Notes: generated by a model not told the origin, from the letters alone. A stretch of 64,000 nt of DNA from Tepidanaerobacter syntrophicus (GCF_001485475.2 NZ_DF977001.1:372001-436000), one strand, 5' to 3'. Counted from the stretch's first letter, positions 15,567 to 24,595 are shown. Numbers and translations are program-made.

Positions 15567-15811
15567 ATTTCTCTCCCAACCGGTTTACCCCAATCAATTT
15601 CTTCTGGTTGGTATTCACCTTTAAAATCAGCAAATAATTCCTTGATAGTTTTATGTTTTTGCTGTTTTATATTTGCTTTTTTTATGATAATTTTTCCATC
15701 ATTAGTAATCATTTCAACCTGTTCATTTTCATGCCAGTTTAATTCATCCAAAATATATTTTGGAACTCTGATACCGCAGCTATTACCCCATTTATTAATT
15801 ACAGTAATCAC
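15560..15811 (-). CDS. mazE: MazE-family antitoxin (AbrB fold)
   Basis: An 83-residue swapped-hairpin AbrB-type antitoxin: ITVINKWGNSCGIRVPKYIL is the DNA-binding fold, and the acidic tail after residue 55 would wrap around MazF. A GTG at 15811 is chosen as start, with GAGGGAGG eight bases upstream. The longer ORF reaching back to 15886 would run through the operator palindrome, so it is rejected. MazE and the MazEF complex normally repress their own promoter, here 15831-15867. Confidence 0.9.
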   Translation of the reverse strand: MITVINKWGNSCGIRVPKYILDELNWHENEQVEMITNDGKIIIKKANIKQQKHKTIKELFADFKGEYQPEEIDWGKPVGREIW

Positions 15812-15830
15812 TTCTAACGCCTCCCTCTGT

Positions 15831-15867
15831 ATATACTTAGTATATACTAAGTATATCTTTTCAGCAA
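15831..15867 (-). promoter_or_regulatory. mazEF promoter embedded in a 26-bp perfect palindrome
   Basis: TTGCTG (15867-15862) and TATACT (15844-15839) are 17 bp apart on the minus strand. The -10 lies inside a 26-bp perfect palindrome spanning 15831-15856, so antitoxin binding there would occlude the promoter. Confidence 0.7.
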
Positions 15868-16017
15868 TGTTTTTATTTTGTTCCACGAAATTAGCAAATA
15901 TATAATATACACCCTTTCTTGTCTATATGCATATTTCTTCCTCCTGCATTTCCTGCAATTTCCCAAGGTATATGACGGCAATATTTTTATAGCTGTCAAA
16001 GCCTATTTTACCGGTTA

Positions 16018-16053
16018 AATAATGCCGCATAGGAAAACCTATACGGCATTATT
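16018..16053. terminator. Strong hairpin with AAAA loop
   Basis: Sixteen-base arms (16018-16033 and 16038-16053) pair with one mismatch around AAAA. It lies at the 3' end of the fragment at 16052-16261 and probably terminated it. T-runs are short on both strands. Confidence 0.55.
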
Positions 16054-16261
16054 AACGCTCCGGCCCCGCCTGCCGACTGCCGGCCATTATGCGGTCTAAA
16101 ATTTCTTGAAGTTCGGGGCTTAGTGCAGATATAATCCATCCGGCCTGTGATTTCATGGGGTGCTGCGTGCCTGCTAGGCGCTTTTTTTCTATGTAGCTGC
16201 TTGCCAGCGCATCCTTGACTGCCTGTGCGGTATAGGTTTTAATAAGGTGAGCTGTTCGGCA
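16052..16261 (-). pseudogene. C-terminal fragment of an element protein
   Basis: About 69 codons open on the minus strand without a start: a segment with YTAQAVKDALASSYIEKKRL, then AGWIISALSPELQEILDRI, then a stop at 16052. The composition (Lys/Arg-rich helix, then GW and an acidic helix) resembles the tail of plasmid replication proteins, but I cannot assign it. The rest of the gene is absent; an inverted repeat at 16254-16275 marks its 5' limit. Confidence 0.35.
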
Positions 16262-16275
16262 CTAAAGTGCCGAAC
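16254..16275. repeat. Inverted repeat downstream of vapC
   Basis: GTTCGGCACT and AGTGCCGAAC form a perfect 10-bp stem with only AA between. With such a short loop it may be a cruciform or protein-binding site as well as a terminator for vapC (stop at 16288). Confidence 0.5.
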
Positions 16276-16287
16276 TTTATAATTTTG

Positions 16288-16677
16288 CTACTGAAATTTC
16301 ACAAGCCCATCGATAAGGTCAAAGTGTTTGTCAAGCGAATATACGCAAAGATGATTTTTAATCGCCATACAAGCTATCACTGTATTAGTAAACGGAATGA
16401 CAATACCTTTTTTTCTTAATTCCAGTGAAAAAAAACCTATGTCAGACCAGTCTGATTTCCTGATATCAACATATGGTAAAGCCTTTAGGCTTGCAAGAAG
16501 TTCCTCCGCCTGTTTCTTATTCTTGATACCCTGAATCAGTTCTGCAATTATCGGTCCTGTTATATATGCGCTGCCGGCATCTATCAGCAAATCTACGGCT
16601 TCGCCAATTTGAGCATTACCGCGAAAATATTCTATCCATATGGACGTATCGATTAAAACCTTACTCTGGAGTTCCAT
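16288..16677 (-). CDS. vapC: VapC-type PIN-domain toxin with an altered active site
   Basis: A 129-residue PIN-domain ribonuclease. Conserved acidic residues visible are Asp10 (VLIDTS), Glu46 (IIAELIQG) and Asp116 (YSLDKHF). The third metal-binding Asp, expected in a P-x-x-D-x-x-I-A context, is Asn98 (PFTNTVIA), coded AAT, one base away from GAT. Known biochemistry of PIN domains says loss of one acidic ligand usually abolishes cleavage, so this toxin may be inactive. It overlaps vapB by 17 bp. Confidence 0.88.
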   Translation of the reverse strand: MELQSKVLIDTSIWIEYFRGNAQIGEAVDLLIDAGSAYITGPIIAELIQGIKNKKQAEELLASLKALPYVDIRKSDWSDIGFFSLELRKKGIVIPFTNTVIACMAIKNHLCVYSLDKHFDLIDGLVKFQ

Positions 16678-16879
16678 CGTCTAAACTCCTCATCTTTTCA
16701 ATATCTTCAGGTTCAACTTCGAAATCTATTTTTTTCTTAAGGCTTTTTAATGCGCTCATTCTTTTGTTCCTTATAGCGTCCTTTAATGCTTCTTCTACGG
16801 CCTTTGACTTGTTCTTTTTATTGTAAATTTCCTCTACTTCTTTTAAGATGTCGTCTGAAATGTTAAGGGTAGTTCTCAT
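16661..16879 (-). CDS. vapB: VapB-type antitoxin
   Basis: A 72-residue ribbon-helix-helix protein (MRTTLNISDDILKEVEEIY, then KSKAVEEALKDAI), as in VapB antitoxins. ATG at 16879 follows GAAAGGAG; a longer reading from 16900 has no ribosome site. The acidic C-terminal tail (VEPEDIEKM) would block the VapC active site. Promoter predicted at 16902-16930. Confidence 0.88.
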   Translation of the reverse strand: MRTTLNISDDILKEVEEIYNKKNKSKAVEEALKDAIRNKRMSALKSLKKKIDFEVEPEDIEKMRSLDDGTPE

Positions 16880-16901
16880 ATACATCACTCCTTTCATCAA
16901 G

Positions 16902-16930
16902 ATTATACATTACTTTTTGATGTTGTGCAA
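16902..16930 (-). promoter_or_regulatory. Promoter of vapBC
   Basis: TTGCAC (16930-16925), 17 bp, TATAAT (16907-16902) on the minus strand, giving a short leader before the vapB ATG at 16879. Confidence 0.65.
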
Positions 16931-17315
16931 GCGCATAACTGTATTAACTATTACTAAAGTGAAATAAGTAATATTACCATTTTATTAAAAGTAATCCAAC
17001 TGTATTTTAGTAATAGTTGGCACCTAAAAACCCAGTATTTCCGCACCTTTCAGGCCTCCGAAAACATATTAAAACATATATAAAACAAGCAAAACAAAGA
17101 CTGCTTGCCTGCTTTTTCGCTATCGCTTGCATAATTTTCTCCTCGTGCTTTAACATAAGGATCCCTGAGCCTCTATGCAGTCATCATTAGACTGCTTCTT
17201 TACTATGCTTCTTTACTTATGATCTTTCTCTTCATAGATACACTCTTTTAACGCGCGTTATCTTTACAGGATAAAATTCCGAAGTTCTCTCGCACTTTAT
17301 CTATAAAATAAAACC
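16931..17315. other. Intergenic region with an inverted repeat
   Basis: No recognisable gene. An 11-bp inverted repeat (CTATTACTAAA at 16948-16958 with its complement at 17006-17016) flanks an AT-rich segment. One small minus-strand ORF is listed separately. Confidence 0.4.
17007..17132 (-). CDS. Small ORF, 41 codons, with good ribosome site
   Basis: ATG at 17132 follows GAGGAGAAAATT, an excellent ribosome site. The predicted 41-residue peptide has a short basic start, a hydrophobic Cys-rich stretch (SLCFACFIYVLICF) and a polar tail, resembling a small membrane peptide or a signal peptide cut off from its gene. No family recognised; could be chance. Confidence 0.3.
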   Translation of the reverse strand: MQAIAKKQASSLCFACFIYVLICFRRPERCGNTGFLGANYY

Positions 17316-18932
17316 CTACTTAACAAGATACGGATCGCTTGCCCCGGTAGAAGGGCTGTCGTCGGTCTTCAGCACCTCGATTTTTTCGGTAATCTTGTTG
17401 TTGGCGTATGTAGTCTCGTTTGAAGGCTTGTTTCTTGAGGGGTTTACCTCAACTTCAAGTGAAACACTTGCGCTTGAAGTATTCGGCATTGTAAGGTTTA
17501 CCCTATCTATCGCGCTTGACTTTGCCGGAACCGTTATATTTGCCTTTCTTACCTGCTTTCCTGCAAATTTCCATACGATATCGGTCGTTATGGGCTTTTC
17601 GGATGTGTTGTACACCCTTGCGCTGAAAAGATCGGTTTCATTGGTATAAAGGGCGTCCGTCCATGCAGCAAGCTGAACCGATAGGTCTACTTTATCCTCC
17701 TGCATCGGGATAAATACCTGCTTTTTGTTGTTGTCATACGTGGTCTCGATAAGCCTGTTTTCTCCCAGCTTTTCAGGATTTATCTCGGCTACAACCGTCA
17801 CCGGCTTTGATTTATCGCTTCCCGCCTGAAAGTCGAAGGGAACAGTTCTTGTTTCACCCGGCTTTAAGCCGTTTACGGGAATATCTGTGCTGCTGGTTAT
17901 CTTGCTGTTTGCGGCGGTAAGGTAAATAGTCGTATTTATTGGGTTCGGCATACTGTCAGATGCTCTGTGAAAGGTTATTTTCCCGCTGTAATTTGCGCCC
18001 GGTTTTGCGCTTTGAGTGCCGGCATCGAGCTTATCTAAAACGATGTCCATATCCTCCTTTTTCCCGCCTTCTATGATCTCAATCTTACCTGTGTTAAGGT
18101 CTATTATCTGCATACGGCTTTGAATATCTTCCTCATAGCTTTTAAAGCGGGCAGGGACGTGGATGTCTGTAGAAAAGCTGTTTTCCAGCACATTGTAATA
18201 TACCTTTGTGCCTGTAGCATCTAGCGCAGGTCCCTCGCCGCCTTTAGCGTCCGCCTGGAAAAACTCTACCTCGCCGCACCTTAAAAGGTATCTTGCCTCG
18301 TCTAAAAGGTGCTCTTTTCCTTCAAGCCCCAGGGCTTTTATGATGTATTCCCTGCTTAAAACGGTCGATGTAACGCAGGGCTTGTTAAAGCCCGCGCTGC
18401 CGTATTTGCTTTTAATATAGGCCGCTACATTGCTGTTTGACTCTGCGCGAAACTCCTTTGTATTTTCATACTTTGTATTTACGAAGGCATACTGAAAATC
18501 TATCCTGCCCTTGTCCGGAAAATAAACAAAGCCCCCGGGAAGGGGGACTCTGCTTTCATTTACAGGAATAAGGCCGTCCGATATTGCTATGCGATTTGAA
18601 TTTAGAAGGGCTACCTTGTATCCCACCGTCCTGTAGTAAAAACCGTTGGGAACCTTCGGCCCGTATGTGGACTGCTCGTATATGGTTAAACTGTCAAGCT
18701 GAGCCTTGCCGTCAGGGCCGCCGGAACGGAATGGAGTAGCTTTGTCCATGCTCGTATCCAGTGTTCCTAGACGCTCGAACCTCATCTCAAGTCCGTTTTT
18801 ATCATAAACTATCTGAGGCTTTTCATCACCTTCGGCTTTTGCAGGAAGCGCCGCCATTCCCATAAACATCAAAGCAACAAGCACTGCCGATATTATTTTT
18901 GTCCAGTCTTTCAATCTCATTTTCAATCTCAT
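17316..18932 (-). CDS. Secreted protein with CARDB-like repeats, function unknown
   Basis: A 538-residue exported protein: signal peptide to about residue 32 (ALPAKAEG cleavage region), an unrecognised 270-residue region, then two immunoglobulin-like modules (about 325-410 and 425-525) with the CARDB pattern GETRTVPFDF, VVAEINPEKLGE and TTYDNNK, repeated as KITEKI-type endings. CARDB modules are adhesion or spacer domains of surface proteins. ATG is preceded by AAAGGAGG. It follows the SLH protein gene by 17 bp, so the two are co-transcribed and may form one surface assembly. G+C looks higher here than in flanking core genes. Confidence 0.8.
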   Translation of the reverse strand: MRLKMRLKDWTKIISAVLVALMFMGMAALPAKAEGDEKPQIVYDKNGLEMRFERLGTLDTSMDKATPFRSGGPDGKAQLDSLTIYEQSTYGPKVPNGFYYRTVGYKVALLNSNRIAISDGLIPVNESRVPLPGGFVYFPDKGRIDFQYAFVNTKYENTKEFRAESNSNVAAYIKSKYGSAGFNKPCVTSTVLSREYIIKALGLEGKEHLLDEARYLLRCGEVEFFQADAKGGEGPALDATGTKVYYNVLENSFSTDIHVPARFKSYEEDIQSRMQIIDLNTGKIEIIEGGKKEDMDIVLDKLDAGTQSAKPGANYSGKITFHRASDSMPNPINTTIYLTAANSKITSSTDIPVNGLKPGETRTVPFDFQAGSDKSKPVTVVAEINPEKLGENRLIETTYDNNKKQVFIPMQEDKVDLSVQLAAWTDALYTNETDLFSARVYNTSEKPITTDIVWKFAGKQVRKANITVPAKSSAIDRVNLTMPNTSSASVSLEVEVNPSRNKPSNETTYANNKITEKIEVLKTDDSPSTGASDPYLVK

Positions 18933-18949
18933 TGTCCTACTGCCTCCTT

Positions 18950-20113
18950 TTAATTAAAAATATCTAAAACACCTCTGCCTACATCAAGTACCTTATACTC
19001 CTTGCCTGTAAACCCTACCGTCGCATACCAGGCCTCCCTGCCGTTCACTATTACCCTAAAATAGTGCCTATTAGTGGACTGCCCCGGCTTTGTCTCCCAG
19101 TACAAATCCTTACACACTACAACCGATTTTGCATCTACCTGACTCGTTTTATTAAATAGATAGTCCTCTATGGATGCCTTGTATTTTTCAAATAAATCAT
19201 CATCAATCACGGCCCATCCACCAACAGGAGTCCCCTCAGGAAATCTTGACTCCATTGGACCTAAATCCTTTATCTTTTGGATTATCTCGGGAGTAAGCTG
19301 GGATTCGCTTGTAATTCCTCCCGACTTATCGAGGCTTTCCCAAAGCTCATCGACATTTTCGCTTTTAGGGGGGTTTTCTATGCCTTTATCCTCTGCAAGT
19401 TCATCGAACATCTCATCGGTAATTACGGTGGTATCCTTAGGCACGTCTACAATTCCTATAATCTCATTTGCCTCTGCGCCGCCTTTTTCCGAAGGCTTGC
19501 CCATAAAGGTGGTTATGCCCTTGTCGTTTAAAAGCATTATGAATTGGGTCACCTGATCCCTTTGGAGGGGCTTGTCTTTTTCGTAGGACTCGAAGGTGAG
19601 CCTGCCGGGTATCATTCCGCTTGAAAGGTCGTTTTCATACATGTAGTATATAGCCTGACGCTCGTCTAGATTAAATCCGTTCTTTGCGGCTACAATCCTT
19701 GCAACCTGTCCTCTTGTAATAGCGGAGTCCTTTATCTTGTCATTTGTATATCCGTTAAAGGGCAGCTGCCATTTTATCAGCTCGTCGTATATTGCCTGGG
19801 CCCAGTGCTTTCCTTCTTCCTTTTGGTTTATCCTGTCTTTGTCGGTGTTTTTGGCATACCTTGCAAGTATTGCGGCAAATTCCGCTTCCGTTACATTTTG
19901 GAAAGGCTTGAATGTCCCGTCGGGGAATCCCTCCACTATGCCTTCTTCAGACGCCCAAGTTATTGCGGATGTTGCCCAGTAAAGGTCTACGTCCGAAAAG
20001 GGAGGGTTTAAGAATATAACATCGAATTCCTTCGCTTGCGCAATAGCGGAAACCGAAAAAATCGATAAAAACAATAAAACGGCAAGTAATACGCTTATTG
20101 ATTTTTTAAACAT
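18950..20113 (-). CDS. S-layer-homology (SLH) domain protein
   Basis: A 387-residue exported protein. Signal peptide to about residue 27 (SVSAIAQA). SLH repeats follow: one at about 38-90 with WASEEGIVEGFPDGTFKP and ITWA-type spacing, and weaker ones to about residue 200 (ITRGQVARIVAAKNG; LQRDQVTQFIMLL). SLH repeats bind pyruvylated secondary cell-wall polymer. The C-terminal part (about 230-387) is not recognised. ATG follows AAGGAGG. First gene of a two-gene operon with the CARDB-like protein. Confidence 0.88.
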   Translation of the reverse strand: MFKKSISVLLAVLLFLSIFSVSAIAQAKEFDVIFLNPPFSDVDLYWATSAITWASEEGIVEGFPDGTFKPFQNVTEAEFAAILARYAKNTDKDRINQKEEGKHWAQAIYDELIKWQLPFNGYTNDKIKDSAITRGQVARIVAAKNGFNLDERQAIYYMYENDLSSGMIPGRLTFESYEKDKPLQRDQVTQFIMLLNDKGITTFMGKPSEKGGAEANEIIGIVDVPKDTTVITDEMFDELAEDKGIENPPKSENVDELWESLDKSGGITSESQLTPEIIQKIKDLGPMESRFPEGTPVGGWAVIDDDLFEKYKASIEDYLFNKTSQVDAKSVVVCKDLYWETKPGQSTNRHYFRVIVNGREAWYATVGFTGKEYKVLDVGRGVLDIFN

Positions 20114-20473
20114 GCGATCGTCCTCCTTAAATTTTGTTTTTCAAATATATATACAACAAAAAAACCGGCAATTCCTGCCGGGTAGTTTATTGTGATCAAC
20201 TTTTTATATATATCCAGGTTATTGCACAACAACTTTCGGATTGGAGTAAAAAGCCTGAAACCTTTGATATATAGGAGGTTCAGGCTGGTTTTTTAAGGGG
20301 TTCGGTGTAAAAGTTAAGGTATGGGCAACCCGTGATTTAATGCATGTGCAAAAATTATCTATTTTCATGATATAATATTCTTGAAAAAGTACTGTTGCTT
20401 TTTCCATAAGCATTTAAATAAAATGCTTTCTAAAATACATCAAAACATAAACTTCAATGAGAGGGCGGATACT
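20114..20473. other. Intergenic region between divergent surface-protein genes
   Basis: Contains a CCGGCA/TGCCGG hairpin (20165-20181) in the upstream region of the SLH gene, and the terminator-like hairpin at 20252-20294. A short ORF on the minus strand here has no ribosome site and is not considered real. Confidence 0.5.
20252..20294 (+). terminator. Terminator-like hairpin upstream of the TM2 gene
   Basis: AGCCTGAAACCT and AGGTTCAGGCT pair as an 11-bp stem with one bulge, followed by TTTTTT. No plus-strand gene ends here, so it may be the remnant of a lost gene or an attenuator. Confidence 0.55.
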
Positions 20474-20884
20474 ATGTCAGTTGAGAAGAAGAATCAATTA
20501 TCCGATAAACAGCTTTCAATTCTAGAAAGTGAAATGAAAAAATATGGTAAAAGTGTTGGCGTTGCATATCTTTTGCTAATTTTTTTAGGGACTTTAGGTA
20601 TTCATAAGTTTTATTTAGGTAAAGCCTTATGGGGGACAGTCTATCTTTTACTAGGTATTATAGGTTTGGGATCTTGGTTTGCCGGCAGTCTAGTAGCTTT
20701 TGGAGGAATTCCGGAACTTGCCGGCAGTCTTGGTGCAATCGGTAGTCTGTGCTTAGGTATTCTTTCTATATTAATTCTGATTGACCTTTTTACACTGCCC
20801 CGACAAGTTAGAAAAATTTATGAAAAAGCAGAGGAAAAAATAATAAATGAACTTCTACTAAGCCAAAAAAGTCAAGAAAGCTAA
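20474..20884 (+). CDS. TM2-domain membrane protein
   Basis: A 136-residue protein with a soluble N-terminal helix (1-35) and a TM2 domain: two or three membrane segments around LGTLGIHKFYLGKALWG, the conserved turn of the family, ending with DLFTLPRQV. ATG at 20474 has GAGGG ten bases upstream; an upstream extension without a ribosome site is dropped. Function of TM2 proteins is not established. Confidence 0.85.
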   Translation: MSVEKKNQLSDKQLSILESEMKKYGKSVGVAYLLLIFLGTLGIHKFYLGKALWGTVYLLLGIIGLGSWFAGSLVAFGGIPELAGSLGAIGSLCLGILSILILIDLFTLPRQVRKIYEKAEEKIINELLLSQKSQES

Positions 20885-21062
20885 AATGTTTCTAGGATAT
20901 TTAATCGTTTCAAGTCATTTAGAATATTAGAAGTGCATGCAACAGCAACCTTAAGCAGGTGGCAAAAGTTGTGTTACATTAACAATTTAAAAGTTCGAGA
21001 CTTTTATTTGTCTTAAAAGGCCAATCTGCAAGTGTGTAGAAATTTTTATGTATTGTCGAAAT

Positions 21063-22841
21063 TTATGTTCTAAATGTATTGATTTTGTTTTCTAGGACAT
21101 CTACAACGTCCTTAAGTATTGAAGTAGATGCCTTTAGTTCTTCGCTCATCGCTGCCTGCTCTTGAGCTGTTGCGGCAATGACTTCCATTTTTCCGGAAAA
21201 TTCTTTTATCAGTTTGTTTATTTCATTAAACCTTTCCATAGCTTTATCCAATTCGTCCTGTATCATAGCATATTCCTCAGATATCTTACTTATATTGTTT
21301 ACATTATCTTCTGCATTACCCGTTACATACTTTAGATAATCCTGCATACTTTTAGATAGATTTACACCTTCATCTACCGTATTTATTGTAAGATTCATGT
21401 TAGCAATAGTCTCATTTGCTTTCGAGTCAATGCTGTTGGCTATTTCATTTATGTTTTGAGCAGATTCTTTTGTGCCTTGTGAAAGTTTTTGAATTTCTCT
21501 GGCAACTACAGCAAAACCCCTCCCCGAATCGCCTGCTCTTGCAGCTTCAATACCTGCATTTAGTGCAAGTAGGTTCGTTTGTTCGGCTATATCATTCATG
21601 GTTTGAGTAAAAATATAAATATTTTTGATTTCTGCTAGCAGTCTGTTCAAATTTTCATCCGTCGTTCTGGCTATATCGCTTAAAAGAGATATGCTCTCTT
21701 CAAATTTGCTAATCTCATCTTTTCTCGTCAAAGATGCCTCTTGTTCTAATTTCATATCTTTATAAATAGCTTTTAATTTTTCTACAGCAGTATCAAGTTT
21801 TTCTTTTATTTTATCCATATTTCCAACGGCTTCATCTAAAATCTTTTCTTGGCTAGACGCGCTGTTTGCCGCCTCTACAATATTTGCTGATACATCCTGA
21901 GCTGCGGAGCTTGATGCATCTGCATTTTCTAACAGTTGACTGTTGAAATTGAGTAGTTTACTTACCGAATCCTTTATAGAATTTATTATGCTGGCAGTAT
22001 TCTTTATCATCACAGAAAACGCGCTATATATTTCGCTGATTTCATTGTTGCTTTTTGTTGAATTTTCAACGTTAACAGATAGATTTCCATTTGAAATTTC
22101 TAATGCATAATCTTTTATTTTGATTATGGGGCGAAGTATGCCTGAAATCAGGGCGGCAATAAGAGTTGTAATAGCGGCAAAGCCTAAAAAGATTACCGAA
22201 ACAACCGTGAAAGTAATGGAGTCTATCATACTTTTAACATCATTTGCCGGAGCATCTGCACCCACAATTCCTACTATCTTTCCTTCCGAATTATATATTG
22301 GAGCAAATGCAGAAAAGAGCATTCCCCATTCTTCCGTCTCATAAAAATCAGTATACCCTCCCACGCCTTCAGTAAGAGCCTTTATAGTTTCTTCGGTATC
22401 AATAGTTTCATTTTCTGTATTGACAGATGTGCCTATAGGGCTAAAGTCTTCTTTATTTGTCTCATTTCCATCGACTATGTAGGCTGTAGTTTTTCCATCC
22501 TTAAGATAGCTCTCAGTAAAAAGAAAGCGCAAACCTGTGGTATTTTTTACTTTTATCAAGTATTGCCTCAGTTCCTCGTAGTAGGGATCTTTATCATTCA
22601 AATTTTCAACTAGGCTCTCGTATTTATCGCCGTCAATGCTAGCAGAAACCGTTTCAAGAACTGAAAGGATTTTTTCACCTTCTTTAAGCTTTAAGGTATC
22701 CTGGTAATTGTTTACAATAATCAAACCCAAAATAGTTCCAATTACAGCAAGCACAATTATGCACCAAACAATAGCAGTTCGCTTAATTGAGCTGGTACGT
22801 AGTTTGCGAGTGTTTTTACTATTTGATAAATTATCAACCAT
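21063..22841 (-). CDS. Methyl-accepting chemotaxis protein
   Basis: A 592-residue transmembrane chemoreceptor. TM1 about 24-46; extracellular Cache-like sensor about 47-200 (ending [13 protein letters not shown]); TM2 about 205-230; HAMP about 230-285; signalling domain to the end with the hairpin tip [19 protein letters not shown] and [15 protein letters not shown], where CheA and CheW bind. It would report a small extracellular ligand to a chemotaxis system located elsewhere. Single gene with no che neighbours. Confidence 0.95.
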   Translation of the reverse strand: MVDNLSNSKNTRKLRTSSIKRTAIVWCIIVLAVIGTILGLIIVNNYQDTLKLKEGEKILSVLETVSASIDGDKYESLVENLNDKDPYYEELRQYLIKVKNTTGLRFLFTESYLKDGKTTAYIVDGNETNKEDFSPIGTSVNTENETIDTEETIKALTEGVGGYTDFYETEEWGMLFSAFAPIYNSEGKIVGIVGADAPANDVKSMIDSITFTVVSVIFLGFAAITTLIAALISGILRPIIKIKDYALEISNGNLSVNVENSTKSNNEISEIYSAFSVMIKNTASIINSIKDSVSKLLNFNSQLLENADASSSAAQDVSANIVEAANSASSQEKILDEAVGNMDKIKEKLDTAVEKLKAIYKDMKLEQEASLTRKDEISKFEESISLLSDIARTTDENLNRLLAEIKNIYIFTQTMNDIAEQTNLLALNAGIEAARAGDSGRGFAVVAREIQKLSQGTKESAQNINEIANSIDSKANETIANMNLTINTVDEGVNLSKSMQDYLKYVTGNAEDNVNNISKISEEYAMIQDELDKAMERFNEINKLIKEFSGKMEVIAATAQEQAAMSEELKASTSILKDVVDVLENKINTFRT

Positions 22842-23175
22842 AAGATTGCCTCCCGGATAATGGTAAATATGAACATGTGTTTGTTTTCTAAGTGCTGAGG
22901 GGATGAATCTTCAAAAACGTTTCCGTAAATATGTTACAATACAAATATTTACCATAAGATACATGTTTTTCTAGTCATAAGCAAATTATATCGAATTATT
23001 AAAATTAAATCAACTTATTACAATCTATATGTCAAAAATTGAATAATGTCTAGTCTTGTACAAAAACCCGCAATTATTTTTCAGATCGAAGATCTGCAGA
23101 ATGTTCCTATTTAAAATCAAGATTTGGCATAGAATTTAATTCGCAAAGGCAAGATAAAAATCTATCCTTAGCTTT
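22842..23175. other. AT-rich intergenic region
   Basis: Separates the chemoreceptor start from the terminator of the stalk-domain gene. TAAATATTTGTATTG-like sequence near 22940 could hold the receptor promoter. Nothing else recognised. Confidence 0.4.
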
Positions 23176-23211
23176 TCCAAAAAATATGGTCCTATCATCT
23201 GATAGGACCAT
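23176..23211 (-). terminator. Rho-independent terminator of the stalk-domain gene
   Basis: ATGGTCCTATCA and TGATAGGACCAT form a perfect 12-bp stem with a 2-nt loop. On the minus strand ATTTTTT follows. Confidence 0.8.
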
Positions 23212-23248
23212 ATATATATATATATATGAAAATTTATGATATTTATCT

Positions 23249-24595
23249 TTATTCTTCATATACTATTACAGCTTCCTGTGTGCTGTTTATCCAGTCTACC
23301 TTACAGTTTAGGTTTTCAGCAGCAAATCTTATAGGTACAAATGTTCTTTCATTCTTTAAAACAGGCACTACATCCATCTTCTTGCTTGCCCCATTTACTT
23401 TAATATCTGTCTTTCCAAGCCACATCTCAACTATGTTTCCCCTTGCATTAAGAGTTATCTTGTTTGTAGCATTGTCCCAATCTGCAGTTCCTCCCATGGC
23501 TTCAACAATTGCCCTTATGGGCACCATAGTCCTTCCTGATATCGTAACAGGGGCTGTTCCTCTTCCGGGATCTACTTCTTTTTGCACTCCATCAACACTC
23601 ATATAGGGACTGTCCAGCTTAAGAAGGATAAAGTGCTTAAAGCTTCCTGGCTTATAAATCTGGCTTCCCGTTGTAACAGTAAAGGTTGCAATAGGATCGC
23701 CAAGCTTTTCGTCTATTCCTTCAAAGGGTTTTGCTTCTGCAAGTACAGGTTTTACCGTATAGTAGTATGTTGTATTAGGTTCTACGTTTACATCTGCATA
23801 AGAGGTACTTGTAATGTAAAAGTCGGTTACGGATATTCCAAGTTCGTCAGGAGAAGTTGACCTATAAAGTCTATACCCAAGGCAGTTTGATACTGGGTTC
23901 CACATAATCCTTGCACCTGATTCAAAAGCCTCTGCGTTGGTTGCGCTTATACCAGTAGGAGTAGTGGGAGCGGGTGCGGCAGGTGGTGCCTCCTCCCGCC
24001 ATTCATAGGTATAAGTATAGCCATAGCCTTCACCTAAGCGCAAATATATAGACTTTTTGTCTCCCGGCGAACCTGCGGGAATTGGGGCTTCGCTTTCAAA
24101 ATAGACTTTTTTATCTACTATATTTTTTTCGCCATCTTCAGATACAAAAGATATAGAACCTACTGTAACGCCAGTAGGAATACCCACAATATCAAAGGTT
24201 GCAGACACACCGCTTGGACTCCAAAGTTGTGATTCGAGTGTCTCTGCCTCAACATTAAATCCCACTTTTTGCCCTGCAGGAAGATATTCAGGGGGGCTGT
24301 CCCATGTTACTCTTGTAACTACGCGGGCAACTAGATCGCCTCCGGGGGTTGTGCATTCATTTGTAATTTTCATGTCTCCTTCAGAACCTTCACAGGCATA
24401 AGTCGTAAGTACATAGCCCCCACCCATTACATTGCTTTTAAATGTGCCGTCTGATGGAGAATTCTCAAAATGTTTTTCTACAAGATACCAACCGCCTGTT
24501 GCGGCATTAGCCTTTACTGGAATAAAGGCAACTATTGCTAGCATAAGTGTTACAGCCAGGGCAACTGAGGCAAAAACTGATAACCTTTTTTTCAT
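23249..24595 (-). CDS. Secreted protein with FnIII-like and stalk (copper-amine-oxidase-N-like) domains
   Basis: A 448-residue exported protein. Signal peptide to about residue 31 (VKANAA). An unrecognised beta-rich region (32-205), a fibronectin type III module (about 210-305: ARIMWNPVSNCLGYRLYR), then a C-terminal stalk domain (PF07833) with the paired motifs GRTMVPIRAIVEAMGG and RTFVPIRFAAENLNC. ATG at 24595 follows AGAGGGGGATAATA; the 39-codon upstream reading has no ribosome site. The stalk domain attaches many clostridial proteins to the surface. It is divergent from an ECF sigma gene 290 bp away. Confidence 0.88.
   Translation of the reverse strand: MKKRLSVFASVALAVTLMLAIVAFIPVKANAATGGWYLVEKHFENSPSDGTFKSNVMGGGYVLTTYACEGSEGDMKITNECTTPGGDLVARVVTRVTWDSPPEYLPAGQKVGFNVEAETLESQLWSPSGVSATFDIVGIPTGVTVGSISFVSEDGEKNIVDKKVYFESEAPIPAGSPGDKKSIYLRLGEGYGYTYTYEWREEAPPAAPAPTTPTGISATNAEAFESGARIMWNPVSNCLGYRLYRSTSPDELGISVTDFYITSTSYADVNVEPNTTYYYTVKPVLAEAKPFEGIDEKLGDPIATFTVTTGSQIYKPGSFKHFILLKLDSPYMSVDGVQKEVDPGRGTAPVTISGRTMVPIRAIVEAMGGTADWDNATNKITLNARGNIVEMWLGKTDIKVNGASKKMDVVPVLKNERTFVPIRFAAENLNCKVDWINSTQEAVIVYEE

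Noticed and set aside
20219-20413. 64-codon minus-strand ORF upstream of the SLH gene
   Set aside because: No ribosome site, spans a terminator-like hairpin, and reads as low-complexity unlikely protein.
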